DNA of 64,000 nt from Blastobasis lacticolella (taxonomy: Eukaryota; Arthropoda; Insecta; Lepidoptera; Blastobasidae): NCBI GenBank assembly GCA_905147135.1, contig LR990054.1:15165001-15229000 (forward strand). The letters are read 5' to 3'. This document shows, piece after piece, positions 32,901 through 41,500 of the stretch. The stretch's first letter is position 1. Each line of letters opens with the position of its first letter. The position numbers and the translations under genes were made by a program. The notes under the pieces are model-generated. The model had not been told where the DNA came from. It searched no databases and saw nothing but the letters and a program-made list of their open reading frames with translations.

Positions 32901-34180
32901 CTCCTGGGCAGACCACGGGCATTTTTTCTTGCCCGTGGTCAATCCCTGTCCACCTGGGTTGACCATGGACACACTTTCTTGCCCCTAGTCCACCCCTGTC
33001 ACCTGGGTGCAATATCGCTTTTCATCACCTACCAAAATTGTTTCTGTGGTTAATTGCCAAAACTAAACAAGCAGGCGTTAGTTTTCAGTCTTATCAAAAC
33101 ACCAATATAATTTGTGAATTTATTACAATACATAAAATTTATTACAGTACCAAACGTACAATTTGGTGCCCAATCTCATCAGCACAAATCACTATCATCA
33201 CCGTCATTATGAGCTCGTAATGACATGACATGAGCGTCCCAGGATAGTTGGGAGTCAGTCTAGGCCAAAGACTGTCTGCCTCTACAATATTAGTCGCATA
33301 TTACGATACCGCTATTACTTACCCTACTGTTCCCTAGATGCTTTACTTAAAAATATATTATCACCTGGTTGAGTAAGAACCAGCGGTCGCCACACAGCAA
33401 TCTCACTAAAATACCTAAGCCACACTATAAAAACCACTATTTTATTCCTAACATTTGTCCAATTTCCGATTCCAGAACGAACAGACAGCGAAGGGCCACG
33501 AATACTTGACACTGAAGGCCGACTGCCGCCAACTCCGCGAGTCTCTTGACAAAAAAGAGAAAGAGATCATGCGCTTGCGCGCCGAATCGGAAGAAAAAGA
33601 GAAAACCATCATTAGACTACAGAGCGAAGTCGACAGACTGGCGAAAGACGTACGGGACAGCGTCGCGGAACTGACAAAGTCTAAAGAAAGCAGCAAGAAC
33701 GAAGTAGACAAACTCAAGACCGAAGTGAAAGAACTAAGGCAGGAATTGTCTGATATATCCCTCAGCGGTTACGAAGGTATCGAATGCGGGAGGACTATGA
33801 GGAACATCTACGACGTTTGCAAAGGAAATGAGTATCATTGGAGTTCCAACGACAGCGCTCTAGAAGACGCTGAAGTGCAAAGACTTAATGGGGAACTCCC
33901 AGACTCCTGTGGGGAGCCCTGTCCAGCCAGCGCCGTGGTCGAGAGACTCAAATGCGAAATGGACGAGAAGGAAACCCAGTTCAACAACGAGAGAAGAAAG
34001 TGGTCCGAAGAGAAGGACAAAGTACTGAGATACCAGAAGCAGTTACAAATGAACTACGTGCAGATGTTCAAGAAATCGCGTACGCTGGAAGCAGAGTTGG
34101 ACGGGTTGCGATTAGAGCTGGAGCTCTGCAACAAAAACATGAAGAACATCAACAAACACGGGAAGACTATAGAGATCTAG
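11790..34180 (+). CDS. LZTS2: LZTS/Fez1-domain coiled-coil protein gene, 3' five coding exons (5' part outside window)
   Basis: Five exons join in frame: 11790-11916, 12973-13078, 30733-30834, 31511-31733 and 33476-34180 (stop TAG). Each has AG/GT borders and the split codons agree (phases 0, 1, 2, 2, 0), giving the C-terminal 420 residues. The first three exons encode a Ser/Pro/Gly-rich linker (IRPIAFKPLGG, then SSDVRESRWCGSPQPASLSA). The last two encode a heptad-rich, highly charged coiled coil with WSLCQRAGEISLLKTQLKEA and a C-terminal RYQKQLQMNYVQMFKK block. This matches, from memory of the family, the Fez1 domain of leucine zipper putative tumour suppressor proteins, which are scaffolds linked to microtubules, synapses and beta-catenin control. 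The exact paralogue (LZTS1, 2, 3 or N4BP3-like) is not certain; insects appear to have a single member. The gene is convergent with Ir25a. Earlier exons are missing because they lie upstream of base 1. Confidence 0.82.
12140..12190. repeat. imperfect hairpin, 21-bp arms
   Basis: GTTTAGTTGATGAATGCTAGT and the complement of 12170-12190 agree at 19 of 21 positions around a 9-base loop. Confidence 0.7.
12383..12648. mobile_element. MITE with ~30-bp terminal inverted repeats
   Basis: Left TAGAGCTCGTCTAGTC then TAAAATGACGCGCC; the right end is its complement with one or two changes, ending GACGAGCTCTA. TA at both borders suggests a Tc1/mariner-type target. Second copy at 43581-43965. Confidence 0.8.
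12973..13078 (+). CDS. LZTS2: LZTS-like gene, second exon in window
   Basis: Two bases complete the split Ser codon; the exon then reads SSDVRESRWCGSPQPASLSA followed by LPPHAAHTRHHSAI and leaves GT. The donor is GTGAGT at 13079. The acceptor (CATATGGTTCAG) has a weak pyrimidine tract. The last ~45 bases and the donor are repeated ~140 bp downstream (see 13189-13240). Confidence 0.72.
13189..13240 (+). pseudogene. partial duplicate of LZTS exon 3' end with its splice donor
   Basis: This stretch repeats the end of the 12973-13078 exon, its GTGAGTATCATG donor and about 12 bases of intron, with a few substitutions. An AG at 13199-13200 follows a fairly pyrimidine-rich stretch. The bases 13201-13218 could therefore be spliced as an 18-nt exon that keeps frame and would add a second copy of HHSAI. 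Whether it is used is unknown. Confidence 0.6.
13241..14451. other. LZTS intron, mostly unrecognised
   Basis: A LINE family A remnant at about 13347-13372 (TATGTTGTACTCTCCAGGGA), otherwise no repeat or gene supported. Frames at 13418-13639 are not convincing. Confidence 0.35.
14452..14690 (+). mobile_element. tRNA-Gly-derived SINE, family C, best copy
   Basis: The head runs from GAGTGTTTCAATGGTCAACA through CCGGTCTGCCACGCAAGAGG to GGTTCGATTCCCGGCC. The CTGCCAC loop and arm resemble tRNA-Gly(GCC), and the box B is perfect. The tail shares GCTAGATGGCGCTGTGTGAAT with all copies. The 5' acceptor strand does not pair, so it is not a functional tRNA. Confidence 0.85.
15000..15720. other. LZTS intron, nothing recognised
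   Basis: AT-rich. A - strand frame of 116 codons at 15324-15674 has hydrophobic runs but no start context, splice or family match that I can see. Confidence 0.3.
15721..15770 (+). repeat. SINE family C, 3' end only
   Basis: AACACAAGCTTTGCTTACTT then GGGGCTAGATGGCGCTGTGT. Head absent. Confidence 0.7.
16111..17025. mobile_element. fold-back element with ~340-450 bp inverted arms
   Basis: Left arm 16111-16558 and right arm 16683-17025 are near-complementary, from GGGCTTCGATTCTGGTACGG outside to CCAGAATCGGTACCCTGGGT inside. The spacer (16559-16682) holds part of the repeat also found at 4055. The left arm has an extra tandem ~42-bp unit (GATTGTTATTCAAATGACAG repeated at 16182 and 16224) and a few more bases at 16460-16500. 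A transcript would form a long dsRNA. Confidence 0.85.
17545..17600 (+). repeat. ACTAGCTGTCGCCCGCGACTT repeat start
   Basis: TACTAGCTGTCGCCCGCGAC then TTGGCCGCGTAAAATTTGG: 5' end of the same common family as 9301, truncated. A TACCATCAGGTGGGC tail piece of another element lies at 17097-17145. Confidence 0.5.
17757..18345 (+). mobile_element. LINE family A, longest copy (ORF2 C-terminus plus 3' end)
   Basis: Encodes YKAQVRPYLEYCSRLWAGAP, then CVFYRLYNGVCSQELFDMMP and FYYRTARHRQGVHAH. A frame break at about 18110-18160 leads to LRNELLGELFPGEYNMAFFK and FLRGRQRVGDAPGIAYI with TGA at 18303. Ends GCTTGTTTGCCACCTTAGTG. This is the C-terminal part of a non-LTR ORF2, 5'-truncated and frameshifted. 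Confidence 0.8.
18350..19171. other. LZTS intron, nothing recognised
   Basis: No coding frame or repeat that I can name. Confidence 0.3.
19172..19587. mobile_element. MITE family E, long copy (416 bp)
   Basis: ATGAGGAGTTTTCCAGTAGG left, complement of CCTATTGGAAAACTGCTCAT right. Relative to 6566-6909 it is inverted and carries extra bases near 19210-19300. Confidence 0.75.
19588..21112. other. LZTS intron, nothing recognised
   Basis: AT-rich. CGAGTACCATCGCGGGTTGT region at 20090 is locally GC-richer. No gene supported. Confidence 0.3.
21115..21364. mobile_element. Tc1/mariner-type MITE, 250 bp, TA target duplication
   Basis: CAGTCGAGTTCATTAATATG and its complement close the element; the inverted arms extend to about 64 bp. 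TA at 21113-21114 and 21365-21366. The centre has two tandem ~62-bp units that start GTACTTATATATCTGA. Confidence 0.88.
21440..21595 (-). mobile_element. LINE (RTE-like) ORF2 C-terminal remnant
   Basis: Complement reads as RGRPNKRWID-like sequence (AAGAGGTCCCGCGGGAGGCC, CAACAAGCGATGG), the conserved end of RTE-type ORF2. A related piece lies at 23955-24093. Confidence 0.55.
21610..21832 (-). repeat. CTAGTGG..CGCGACTT repeat, full unit
   Basis: Reverse of the units at 24413-24797: AAGCGTTTCCCGCCGTCTGT, AACAATAGATAGAGTGATTC, GGTAGGTAGGGGTAAA, ending GACCACTAGTA. Confidence 0.65.
21880..21990 (+). repeat. SINE family D, 3' part
   Basis: ATCCTGGGTCATGGTCAAGC, GGACCCCGGGCCGTCGTGCG and CGAGAGCACAACCAGG end a tRNA-Ser-like SINE. 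Head missing. Confidence 0.6.
22540..22797 (+). repeat. SINE-like family B, full copy
   Basis: Same ends as 11407-11667. Preceded by a TATATATATATATG simple repeat (22527-22538) and followed at once by a CTAGCGACCCGC repeat. Confidence 0.75.
22800..23000 (+). repeat. CTAGCGACCCGC..CTTCGCACGGG repeat
   Basis: CTAGCGACCCGCTGCGGCTT, ACATATAAACCTTCCGATAG and GAAAGCGACTTTATTTCA at the end. Common lepidopteran interspersed repeat. Confidence 0.6.
23010..23954. other. LZTS intron, nothing recognised
   Basis: No gene or repeat supported. Confidence 0.3.
23955..24093 (-). mobile_element. LINE ORF2 C-terminal remnant
   Basis: Complement AAGAGATCCCGCGGAAAGCC, CAACAATATATGG resembles 21440-21595 and the RGRPxxRW motif of RTE-type ORF2. 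The + strand frame here is a mirror artefact. Confidence 0.5.
24413..24797 (+). repeat. two tandem ~190-bp copies of the CTAGTGG..CGCGACTTCG repeat
   Basis: Units 24413-24602 and 24603-24797 both open ACTAGTGGRCCCGGCGCGAC and close GAAGCGACTTTGTTTTATACT. Similarity is about 85% by eye. Head-to-tail order. Confidence 0.8.
24925..25290 (-). mobile_element. family B remnant and LINE family A tail
   Basis: 24925-25015 is a diverged + strand family B piece (AACACCAACCCCATCCACAC). 25022-25290 is a - strand family A end (complement of CCTGTCTGATGGTAAGCAGT, AGGAACTCCATGTCG and CGTTTTGCTGATCCTG). Confidence 0.6.
25291..26593. other. LZTS intron, nothing recognised
   Basis: No gene or repeat supported. 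Confidence 0.3.
26594..26760 (+). repeat. SINE family D, 3' half
   Basis: ATCCAATCTGGTCAGGTCCC, GGTTAGATGGCAGTCGCTCC and CATGATCAAGTCGGACCCCA match the D consensus in order. Confidence 0.65.
26765..26985 (-). mobile_element. family H retroelement, partial
   Basis: Complement of TATACGGCAGACAAACAGGC, CACCTGATGGAAAGTGGCCA and CAGGGGAGTCACCAATGCGT, that is the family H end seen at 7480-7570. The complement also carries short frames ending PVFPLDYDMGSF-like, a LINE ORF2 trace. Confidence 0.6.
26995..27645 (+). mobile_element. LINE 3' end with (AAAT)n tail, frames broken
   Basis: Frames give RLKWLP-like, LYNIL-like then FTVHAARLWNSLPHTVRNST and GIFKKRVKEHYL-like sequence, the C-terminus of a Jockey-type ORF2, with several shifts. 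Ends with a TAAATAAATAAATAAATA tail at 27625-27645. Confidence 0.7.
27650..28459. other. LZTS intron, nothing recognised
   Basis: Includes TATATGTATATACATATA near 28232, a short AT palindrome. No gene supported. Confidence 0.3.
28460..28690 (+). repeat. RTE-type LINE 3' region, two partial units
   Basis: ATAACGTCACACCAATTTCC at 28470 and ATAACGTCATGTCTTTTCCC at 28650 open two units; CCCGTGGGTAGGCAGAGA recurs as CCCGTGGAGTGGGCAGAGA. ACATCGTTCC is itself doubled. Confidence 0.5.
28940..29240 (-). mobile_element. tRNA-Ser-like SINE, family D, near full length
   Basis: Head at the right: complement of GATTTGAACCCGGGACCTCT, ACGAGTCGGATATCTTAATC and CTCCGACACTCC. The body has ACTCAGAAAAGAGTCATTGG, GACCATGATCCAGAATTTGG and a GAGGGCCCGGGGTCCGCC end. 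Confidence 0.8.
29241..30419. other. LZTS intron with a D-type fragment
   Basis: GATCAGACCTCCGTGTTAAC and GGGAACCTGACCAGCGTGGC at 30206-30245 are a family D shard. The rest is unrecognised. Confidence 0.35.
30420..30608 (-). mobile_element. SINE family D, 5' half
   Basis: Complement of GGGATTCGAACCCAGTACCT and CAACCGCTCGGCCACCGATG forms the tRNA-like head; CACGATGTTTTCCCTCACCG belongs to the body. Lies 125 bases before an LZTS exon. Confidence 0.75.
30733..30834 (+). CDS. LZTS2: LZTS-like gene, third exon in window
   Basis: The acceptor is CCATTCCAG at 30732 and the donor GTACCC at 30835. One base completes the Val codon, then the exon reads SKPSSMAGDKEPAPAPSPAD and on to ELESHHHDY, leaving AG. 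The Ala/Pro-rich, acidic composition and the high GC content stand out from the AT-rich intron. The long intron before it (17.6 kb) is mostly repeats. Confidence 0.75.
31063..31345 (-). mobile_element. LINE family A tail
   Basis: ACCACAAAGGTGGCAAACAA, GGTAAGCAGTCACTGCAGCC and ACCTGCACAGTTCGCGACCA in order. Lies between two LZTS exons. Confidence 0.7.
31511..31733 (+). CDS. LZTS2: LZTS-like gene, fourth exon in window (start of coiled coil)
   Basis: The acceptor is CTCATCCGCAG and the donor GTGGGT at 31734. The exon encodes STSERIRLHEGRIRARNPPL and then a strongly charged helix rich in Arg, Glu and Leu that ends SLLKTQLKEAQ. It ends in phase 0, matching the final exon. About two thirds of it is repeated at 31854-31985. 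Confidence 0.82.
31854..31985 (+). pseudogene. partial tandem copy of LZTS coiled-coil exon
   Basis: Bases 31854-31985 repeat 31582-31745 of the neighbouring exon almost exactly, including the GTGGGTTTTT donor. The copy has lost the 5' part and the acceptor, and lacks 27 bases near its end (9 codons, so frame is kept). It remains open in the coding frame. The segment before it, 31770-31853, resembles 32130-32215 (CTCTGTGACAAG...GTAAGTGGTAACTGTCGCCC), so the duplication may have spread between repeat copies. Confidence 0.75.
32130..33475. other. last LZTS intron, unrecognised sequence
   Basis: A SINE-tail-like piece at 32130-32215 repeats 31770-31855. At 32885-33010 GACCACGGGCATTTTTTCTT and TGTCCACCTGGGTTGACCAT form two or three imperfect ~45-bp tandem units. 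Confidence 0.4.
33476..34180 (+). CDS. LZTS2: LZTS-like gene, last coding exon
   Basis: The acceptor is CGATTCCAG at 33475. The exon reads NEQTAKGHEYLTLKADCRQL and continues as 234 residues to TAG at 34178-34180. It is almost entirely charged helix: DKKEKEIMRLRAESEEKEK near the start, a short non-helical break around SGYEGIECGRTMRNIYDVCK, then ERRKWSEEKDKVLRYQKQLQ. The C-terminal block is the part of the Fez1 domain that I recognise best. Confidence 0.88.
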   Translation, partial: NEQTAKGHEYLTLKADCRQLRESLDKKEKEIMRLRAESEEKEKTIIRLQSEVDRLAKDVRDSVAELTKSKESSKNEVDKLKTEVKELRQELSDISLSGYEGIECGRTMRNIYDVCKGNEYHWSSNDSALEDAEVQRLNGELPDSCGEPCPASAVVERLKCEMDEKETQFNNERRKWSEEKDKVLRYQKQLQMNYVQMFKKSRTLEAELDGLRLELELCNKNMKNINKHGKTIEI

Positions 34181-35465
34181 TTATTGCCAAATTGTGTAGA
34201 CTTTAATATTTATAGACAAAGCCATTGCTGTTGTAAATAAGAATCCTCTTGCCCGTAAGGTTTGGTTATTTGTTACTCCTAATAATAGGTAATTCCGGAT
34301 TTCTCCAAAATAATACTCAACCGGCGTTCGATCACATTAAATTAATATTGTACATTTTAATTAGGTTTAAGGCGAGAGTGGGCGAAATTCTTCATAGTAT
34401 TAATTGGTAATTATGCATTTTTATAAGATATCCTAAGTTATTGTAGATAGAATTAAAGTATTTGAAATATCTATTGGAGGGTTTCAATGAAAACACTAGA
34501 TTGCTTCGTGAAGTGTATTAAATGGCACACATGCAAACTTAATTTAGAGCAGAACCTACGATTACACAAATGACTAGAACCTAGTTATTACACCAACGTT
34601 TGAACACTTGGAAAATACCTCAGATTATTCTTGTTTGGTTGAGATCTTGTACAATACCCTTATCTTGATCACAGTATGAATTCGGTGCCCTTGTATGAGA
34701 AACAGAAGAGGCGATTGTTACTAATGTTTGAGGGCTTAAAACATGTAATATATAAAAATAAAAGTAATAAATTAACATATTCTTGCTCAAACTATACCTA
34801 AACACTTGACTGTCAAGCGTCAGTCAAATATCATAATAAAATTAGTATTTAAAACGAAACATAAATAAAAGTAATGTCATACCGAAAACGATGAACTTCG
34901 TCATGTTCTGTCGACAGTTTATTGTAAATAATAATGAATATGATTAAAAACTCCTTTGAAACAGATGTAAAGGTGACTTTGTACTTTAATAAGTTCACAA
35001 AACACAAGTCACATGTCTATTAATGTTTCGATTTACATACTAAATTTATTTTTCCATTATTATATTCGTTTGAGTGTTTAGTAATTGAATTATGGTTCAT
35101 ATTCTTAGTAAATGTATTCATCGGAACGGAAAATGGCGTAGCTATAGAGCTATTGAGATTTTTATCTCGCCATTTTCCGTAAAGCTGTTGAATCGAAAAT
35201 ACCACGATTCGCCGCTAGATGGCGTTGTTATGTGATTTCATTATATTCTTTTCCATTGCTTGGTTTTTATATTATCCTATATCTATTCACGCTCATGTGG
35301 ATACATTTACTAACGGCCAATTGCAGAGACATTAAACCATAACACCCTTGAAAGAATGGAAAAATAAGATCACATATAATTTGTATAAAAACATACCCCC
35401 TTAAATAGGTATGTCGTCGCTATGTCAAACGGGCGACAACCGAACTCATACTGTGTATATCGAAT
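34181..35465. other. spacer between convergent LZTS and Ir25a genes
   Basis: ATTAAA at 34453 could end the LZTS transcript. 34990-35360 resembles 47390-47830 (ACTAAATTTATTTTTC, TTCGTTTGAGTGTTTAGTAA and CGCTAGATGGCGTTG), an uncharacterised interspersed repeat with an internal hairpin GGAAAATGGCG/CGCCATTTTCC. Confidence 0.45.
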
Positions 35466-35585
35466 TTAGAATTTAGGCTTCAAGTCAGGCAAGCCCATAT
35501 TCCTGGATCTGAAAGAGAAGCCATCACCAAACTTCTTGGTTACAATGTTATCGACGTTATTCCGCGTCGTCTTGGCTGGTTCCAC
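35466..35585 (-). CDS. Ir25a: Ir25a exon 13 (cytoplasmic tail, stop)
   Basis: Acceptor CAATTGCAG, phase 0. Encodes a 39-residue basic tail that ends DLKPKF, then TAA. The Lys-Pro-Lys/Arg-Phe ending is typical of Ir25a. Poly(A) signal candidates on this strand (TTTATT on +) lie at 35045 and 34917. Confidence 0.92.
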   Translation of the reverse strand: MEPAKTTRNNVDNIVTKKFGDGFSFRSRNMGLPDLKPKF

Positions 35586-38500
35586 CTGCAATTGAAACGA
35601 ACATCGTTATCATCACAGCCGTAGGTCATCATTATCATCATCTTGGTGTTATGTCCGGCACGCGAGGGCCCAGGGTCCGCCCAGCCGTAGGACTTCCACT
35701 GTTTAACATAGATCTAACAAACAACTACAACTTCTATACAAATCTTAATAAAGTAGGGCTAGAGCATAGAGGGCTATTCCGTTCCAAATAGAGCCACCCG
35801 CTTGGGAAAGTTGATTTATTAATACTATTTTAAATAGTATCGTATTGTATCCTACTGGTGAAAAAGGTCTTTAGCGATCCATGGGGAACCGGGGCTTTGT
35901 CAGTGGGAGAGGTAGGGCATAGCGGGGTATCCCGTACGAATTGGAGCCGCCCGACTGGGGAAGTACCTCCCCCTTACAGAATACCGCAGCTAAACAATAC
36001 TCTTTTAAATAGTATTGTGTTTCTACCGGTGAGTAAGGTCTCCAGTGCTCCATGGGGTGGGAATTTGGGGAACCGCGGCTTAGGCAGTGGAAGGACATTT
36101 GCCTTTTTGCTGCCAGAGTAACGTGTTATAGAGGTGTGCAACGCATTGGCGATACTCTCGGTGTTGCTGATGTCTATGGGCAGTGGTGGCCACTTTCCAT
36201 CGGGTGGCCCACTCGCCTGCCTTGCCTGCCGTATGACATAATAAAAAAAAAGTGGCTAATATAGACTGTGAGGTCACCGCTTGTCACAACTTACACCATT
36301 AAGTATTTTTGGTGACTATAATATGGCTGAAAAGCGAAACTGCCTAGAGGATATGAAGCAGACCGGTTTAGCACAAAAAAATAACGTAAGTAGGTATGCA
36401 TTAACTCACCTGAGTAACATCGCCAATAGTAGGCCTCTTCCTCCACTTATACCACCAGTACTCCACTCCGAGGGTCACGCAGGCCAGTCCGATACCCATG
36501 AATATCACGATGAAGACTCCGCCGATGTTCTGTATGGAGATCCCATCGGACTGGTCGTCTTGTTTGGCGCACTTCATCGCTTTGGGATTGTTGTTCCACC
36601 AGTTTTCCTTGAGCTTCTCCAGTTTGCGCTTGTTCAGTAGTTGCAGGATCCTGTTGGGAATAAATAAATAAATAAAATAAAAATAAAAATCATTTATTTC
36701 AGACCTTTTTGTCCATATTGTGTTAGTATTAAATGTCTTATTAACTATTTAGTGTTATTTATTATTTATTTAACTATTGATTGTACACAAGATACAGAAA
36801 ATGTAAATGACAGAAGTATCTAAAGAAGACACAATAGGCCTTTATTTCTATTAAGAAATTTATTCCAGTAGGCCTTCAGTAGAGAGATGATGATAGTTAG
36901 ATTCAGTGACGTGCACAACTTAAAATAAAAGCAACAATAGTAAGAAAATGAACCCCATTTACTATACCATACATATTGTATTGGTACTGGCCGTGTGGTG
37001 TCCGGCAGAGTAGAATAGCACCAACCCCTTACACTCATAGGTGTCGTACAAGGCGACTAATGTTTTCGAGGCAAAAGATCAAGAGTCTCCGTAGTCTGGA
37101 TAATGGGCAGCAGCATTTTCCATTATTATATTTAAACACTGCGATCTCCAACCCGCCTACCAAGCGTGGAGATTATGGCAATAACCTCCCCTTTCCTGGG
37201 AGAGGCCCAAAGTCCTGCAGTGGACTGTTACGGGCTGTGATGATGACATATTGTATTCTTGTGTGAATTGAATTGATGCAAATGAATGAGGTTAGAAGTA
37301 GTACGGTCGAGCAAATATAAGGCTATCCACACAGGGCCTGTATTAAAATGACGAGTTTTGTTTTAGCCTTGTTTTGTTTTGTTTTGTATATGTAGTGACA
37401 AACGAGCAGACAGATCACCTAATGGTAAGCAGCAGCTGTCGCCCATATCATCTACGATTCAAGCATTTTTATGTTTGTTCGACTGTCGGTATCTTAGATT
37501 TTATGAAGATTAAGATAGTTGGTGGTACACCAGCCACTACAACACTTCAGCCCAGCAGCCCGATCGCCTAACCCGAAATGAATGTCGCCATTTTAAACAA
37601 TGGATCGCAAAAGAATCTCAACCAATCGCTGCAAGGCAGTTCCGCTCCGCGGTAGATATTGCTTTGCGATCCTATTGCTTAAAGATGGCGACGTTGAATT
37701 CGAATTAGGCGGTCGCACCCTAGTAGGCTAATTACGTAACTTCGTTGCTAACAATTATTTGATTTCAATGATTGAAATTGTTACTTTTGTTATTACGTAT
37801 CATCGATTTAATAGTTTCCGTTTAACTGAACCCAGTAGACGCAAAAGTAACAATTTCAATTATTGAAATCAGATAATTGTTAGCAACAGAGTTACGTAAT
37901 TAGTCTACAGGGCGTCATTTCAGCCGACAACACAAGTCTCTCCGTCCGAGGCTCTCAAACAGTGCCTCCGCGTCCATCGATTCCCTCCGCCCTTTACAAG
38001 GTCATTTGACATTTGTCCTTTTCGTGGTAATTCGAAGGCAATGCCGTCCGACCAAAGGTACCTACCACTCGAGAAACAGTCATTTCTTGTATTCGTTTAT
38101 TCAATTCCATATTTTCCAATCAAATTTAGCAAAAACGACTACCTCTCTACCTAAAAATTTGCTTTACAAGTTACCTACTTAGATTATTGTATCGCTCCAT
38201 TCTATAGGTACTTATTGGTAAGTGCCTACCTAAATACAATATTTACCAAGGTTACGTAACTATTTCCCTGTACTGGGTAGATATGACTCTTTGTTGCTAT
38301 TTTTATTTTACTTACATCATTAACCAATGGAAACACATTAAAGGTACCTACTCCAAACGCAGTGGTGGGTGTAAAAGTTCCATGACAGTATTAGATCATC
38401 TTTATAAAGCTATTACCATGTCATGTCATGTCACCAGGAAGACAGTCGGCATCAAAATCACTTCATAATTATCAGAACAAGAAAATTAAACTCTATTTAA

Positions 38501-41500
38501 ACAGCATACAGTTCAAGTTCGAATCATATTTGTCGTGAACTCTTTTCATATCGAAGCTAACTTTATGGCGTGGAAATAAAGTTTATATTGCCTTTTTACG
38601 AAAATACTTTCGTGCTGACTGTACTTACCGCCCACACCTCGGCTATGCCATCGTGAAATTTTAATAAAGCCACAAACTTCAGCTTGTCACGTAATGCGCC
38701 TCTAATCTGACTGAATGTACGTTTAGGGTAAATTAAATCCTTCCGAATTTAGCCAACGTGACAGGTAACCTTACTAGTACACTCATAAATTTCGAATAAG
38801 GCGAGTAACGTTTTCGAGGCAAAAGATCTAGAGTCTCCGTTGGCTAGAAAATGTACAGTAGCGTTTTCCATTGTTATATTTATACACTGCGATCTCCAAC
38901 CCGCTTGCCAAGCGTGGAGATTATGGCAATAACCAGAGAGGCCCTAAGTCCTGCACTGGACTGTTATAGGCAGGAATGATAGGTAACCTTATTATTTATT
39001 TATTTATATCAGCCTGAACCATCCCATTGCTGGGCAAAGGCTTCCCCCTTATTCTTCCATACTTCACGATCGTTTGCTATGGTTTGCAGTTCCTATCGAA
39101 TGTCAACAACTCGTCTCTCCGTCGTTTTTTAAGTCTGCTGCGACTTAGTTTCCGGGTATTGAGTGCCCAATTTGTAGCGGTTTTGGCCCATAACTCCGCT
39201 GATATGCGGCAGACATGATCGGCCCAGTCCCACTTCAGTTTTCCAACTATGGCGGCTAACCGATCTGTGTTTCTGCGCTCCATGGCGCGCTGGTAAACCC
39301 CGAATTTGGACTTTTGTACTTTTGTCAAAGATCAAGTCTGTGCCCCGCAGGTGAGTATTAGGAAAATACACATGTCGAATACCTATTTACCCTAAGGTAT
39401 GTATGTGAGAAAACGAACGTGTAATGATTTTCTTGTCATATTAAAGTGCTTATTAGGAAGATAGGTAGAAGGTACTTATATCGAAATGGTCTTCACTGTG
39501 ATGAAAGTTAAGTGTTGTTCCGTTTCATTAGGACACACCATTTTTAGCGGATTCGTGGATCATGCGGCACTTAAAAAAATAGTCCCTCGGGTGATTTTAC
39601 TTCACTACAATACTTATACGTCATTATTTTAAATTATTTTTACAAGATAAATAAAATAACCTAGCTGCATTGCACGCAGCGGCGCGGGCACATCGCGCTT
39701 GCAAACCGATCGGTCCTTGTGACGTCACACGAGCTGGCTACACATCACTCCCTTCGGAAAATATTGGATATATAAAATGTGTCATAAAATCGCAACGGAT
39801 GGACCAATGTCAAAACGATATTCATGAGAAAGCTTTTTCATTGATTTGTCGATATCGAAATGAACCTCATTGAACCTAATACCAACGTAGTAGGTACTTA
39901 CTAAGTCATAATGACTTGTACGTTTTGTAAAATAATGGTCGAGATTTTACGTCGACCAATCGCAATAGTTCTATTTAAAGTTTAACAACTTTGACGTCAG
40001 TCAACAATCTATTTATAAAATTAGGTAGGTATTGGAATTCCAATGCCCTAGAATTTTCTAGAAGGTTAGAAGTCAACAAATAACCGAGTAGGCGGAATCG
40101 GTTAAAATTATATCCACGAAAGTGATTTTTAAATCATTCTTACACTGTAAGGGTGCCGTAGGTTATACTACGAGATCGAGTATAAGAAAAAATCCACTTT
40201 TTAGTTTTAGTAGAGGTTTAGGAGATCCACAAAATGTTGGTATAATAGGACCACGATAAGTCTGTGTCGACTGACAGTAGTAAAAATTATAAAGTGTGGA
40301 TTTCTTCTCAGTCCTTCTTGTAAACATTCAGCTATTTGGTCACGATTAGCTTGAACTTTTGTCTAAATTATTAATTATTCTAAAAATTATCTCCCGCACT
40401 TCCTTTTCAATTGTTTCGCCCATTATTTAATAATATTTTACATAACTCACGAAAATAAACAATCCTACAGAAATCAAATTGTTTGTTAATGACTTTTATG
40501 AATGACGTTCTATGACGGATAAAAACCTTGGCATAAGTTGCCATACAGAGATATTTTAATTTTTTTTAATAAGCGATTCGGACTTAGCTTGGTCTTATTA
40601 TATGCCCGTGCACAGCCTGGCATAAAAATAAATTATTTTTTAGCTACCCAAACTTAGACTTTTCATAGCGATAATCCTCTTATGTGGGTACAATAAGTAA
40701 CAAAAACCGGGGTGCATCACATCTCTTGGCAGTTTCGCTTTTCAGACACATTATTACAAATAAGAAAAGTGACTGACAGATTTTTTTGTGCCATGTGCAC
40801 GGACGAACAAAGCTTTGTGGGACTTCTAGACGTCTACTATCACTACAAAGTGGAATTTTTATTGAACACGATGACTAGGGTTGCCAATTTTTTTTAGACC
40901 AAATATAGTATTTTCGGGTTTAGAAGCCATAAAAATATAGTAGGTAGGGAATTAATTTAAAAAATATATAGTACGTTTTCAAATCAAATGTACGTACCTA
41001 TATTATTTCTTAAATGTATATTTTCTGCTACATTGAACTTCATAGCTTTTTTTCTTAACTTGTGTTTGACGTCACGTCGTACAAATGTCAAGACTCAAGA
41101 TCGTTCTGAAATATTCGATTTGCATCAGGAACTTCTTATGGACGCGTTCCGTTTTGCGAAAAGTGGTAATGTTGTGCTAGTTAAATATAGTAGTTTCGCC
41201 TACTATATTTTAATTTTAAATATATACATAGTAGGTAGACTCCTAATATAGTAGGATACTATATTATATAGTAGGGTTGGCAACCCTATCGATGACATAG
41301 GATAATATACGGCGCCCTGGCAGTCTAGCTATGCATAACAGGTAGGTAAGTACCCACATAATTTATTTATGTCGACGCCAACTGCAGAGCTCGAGTCACC
41401 TTTGATGTTGGTTTTAAATAAAACGGCTGTTTCTGTCTTACAGTAGACAGATCGCGGCAAAATATCTACGTTTTCATTTGGAATCGTTAATTAGGTGCTT

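Noticed and set aside
36281..36640. 119-codon + strand frame
   Set aside because: Antisense of Ir25a exon 12.
40988..41251. 87-codon frame inside the hAT-type element
   Set aside because: Much too short for a transposase and no recognisable motif.
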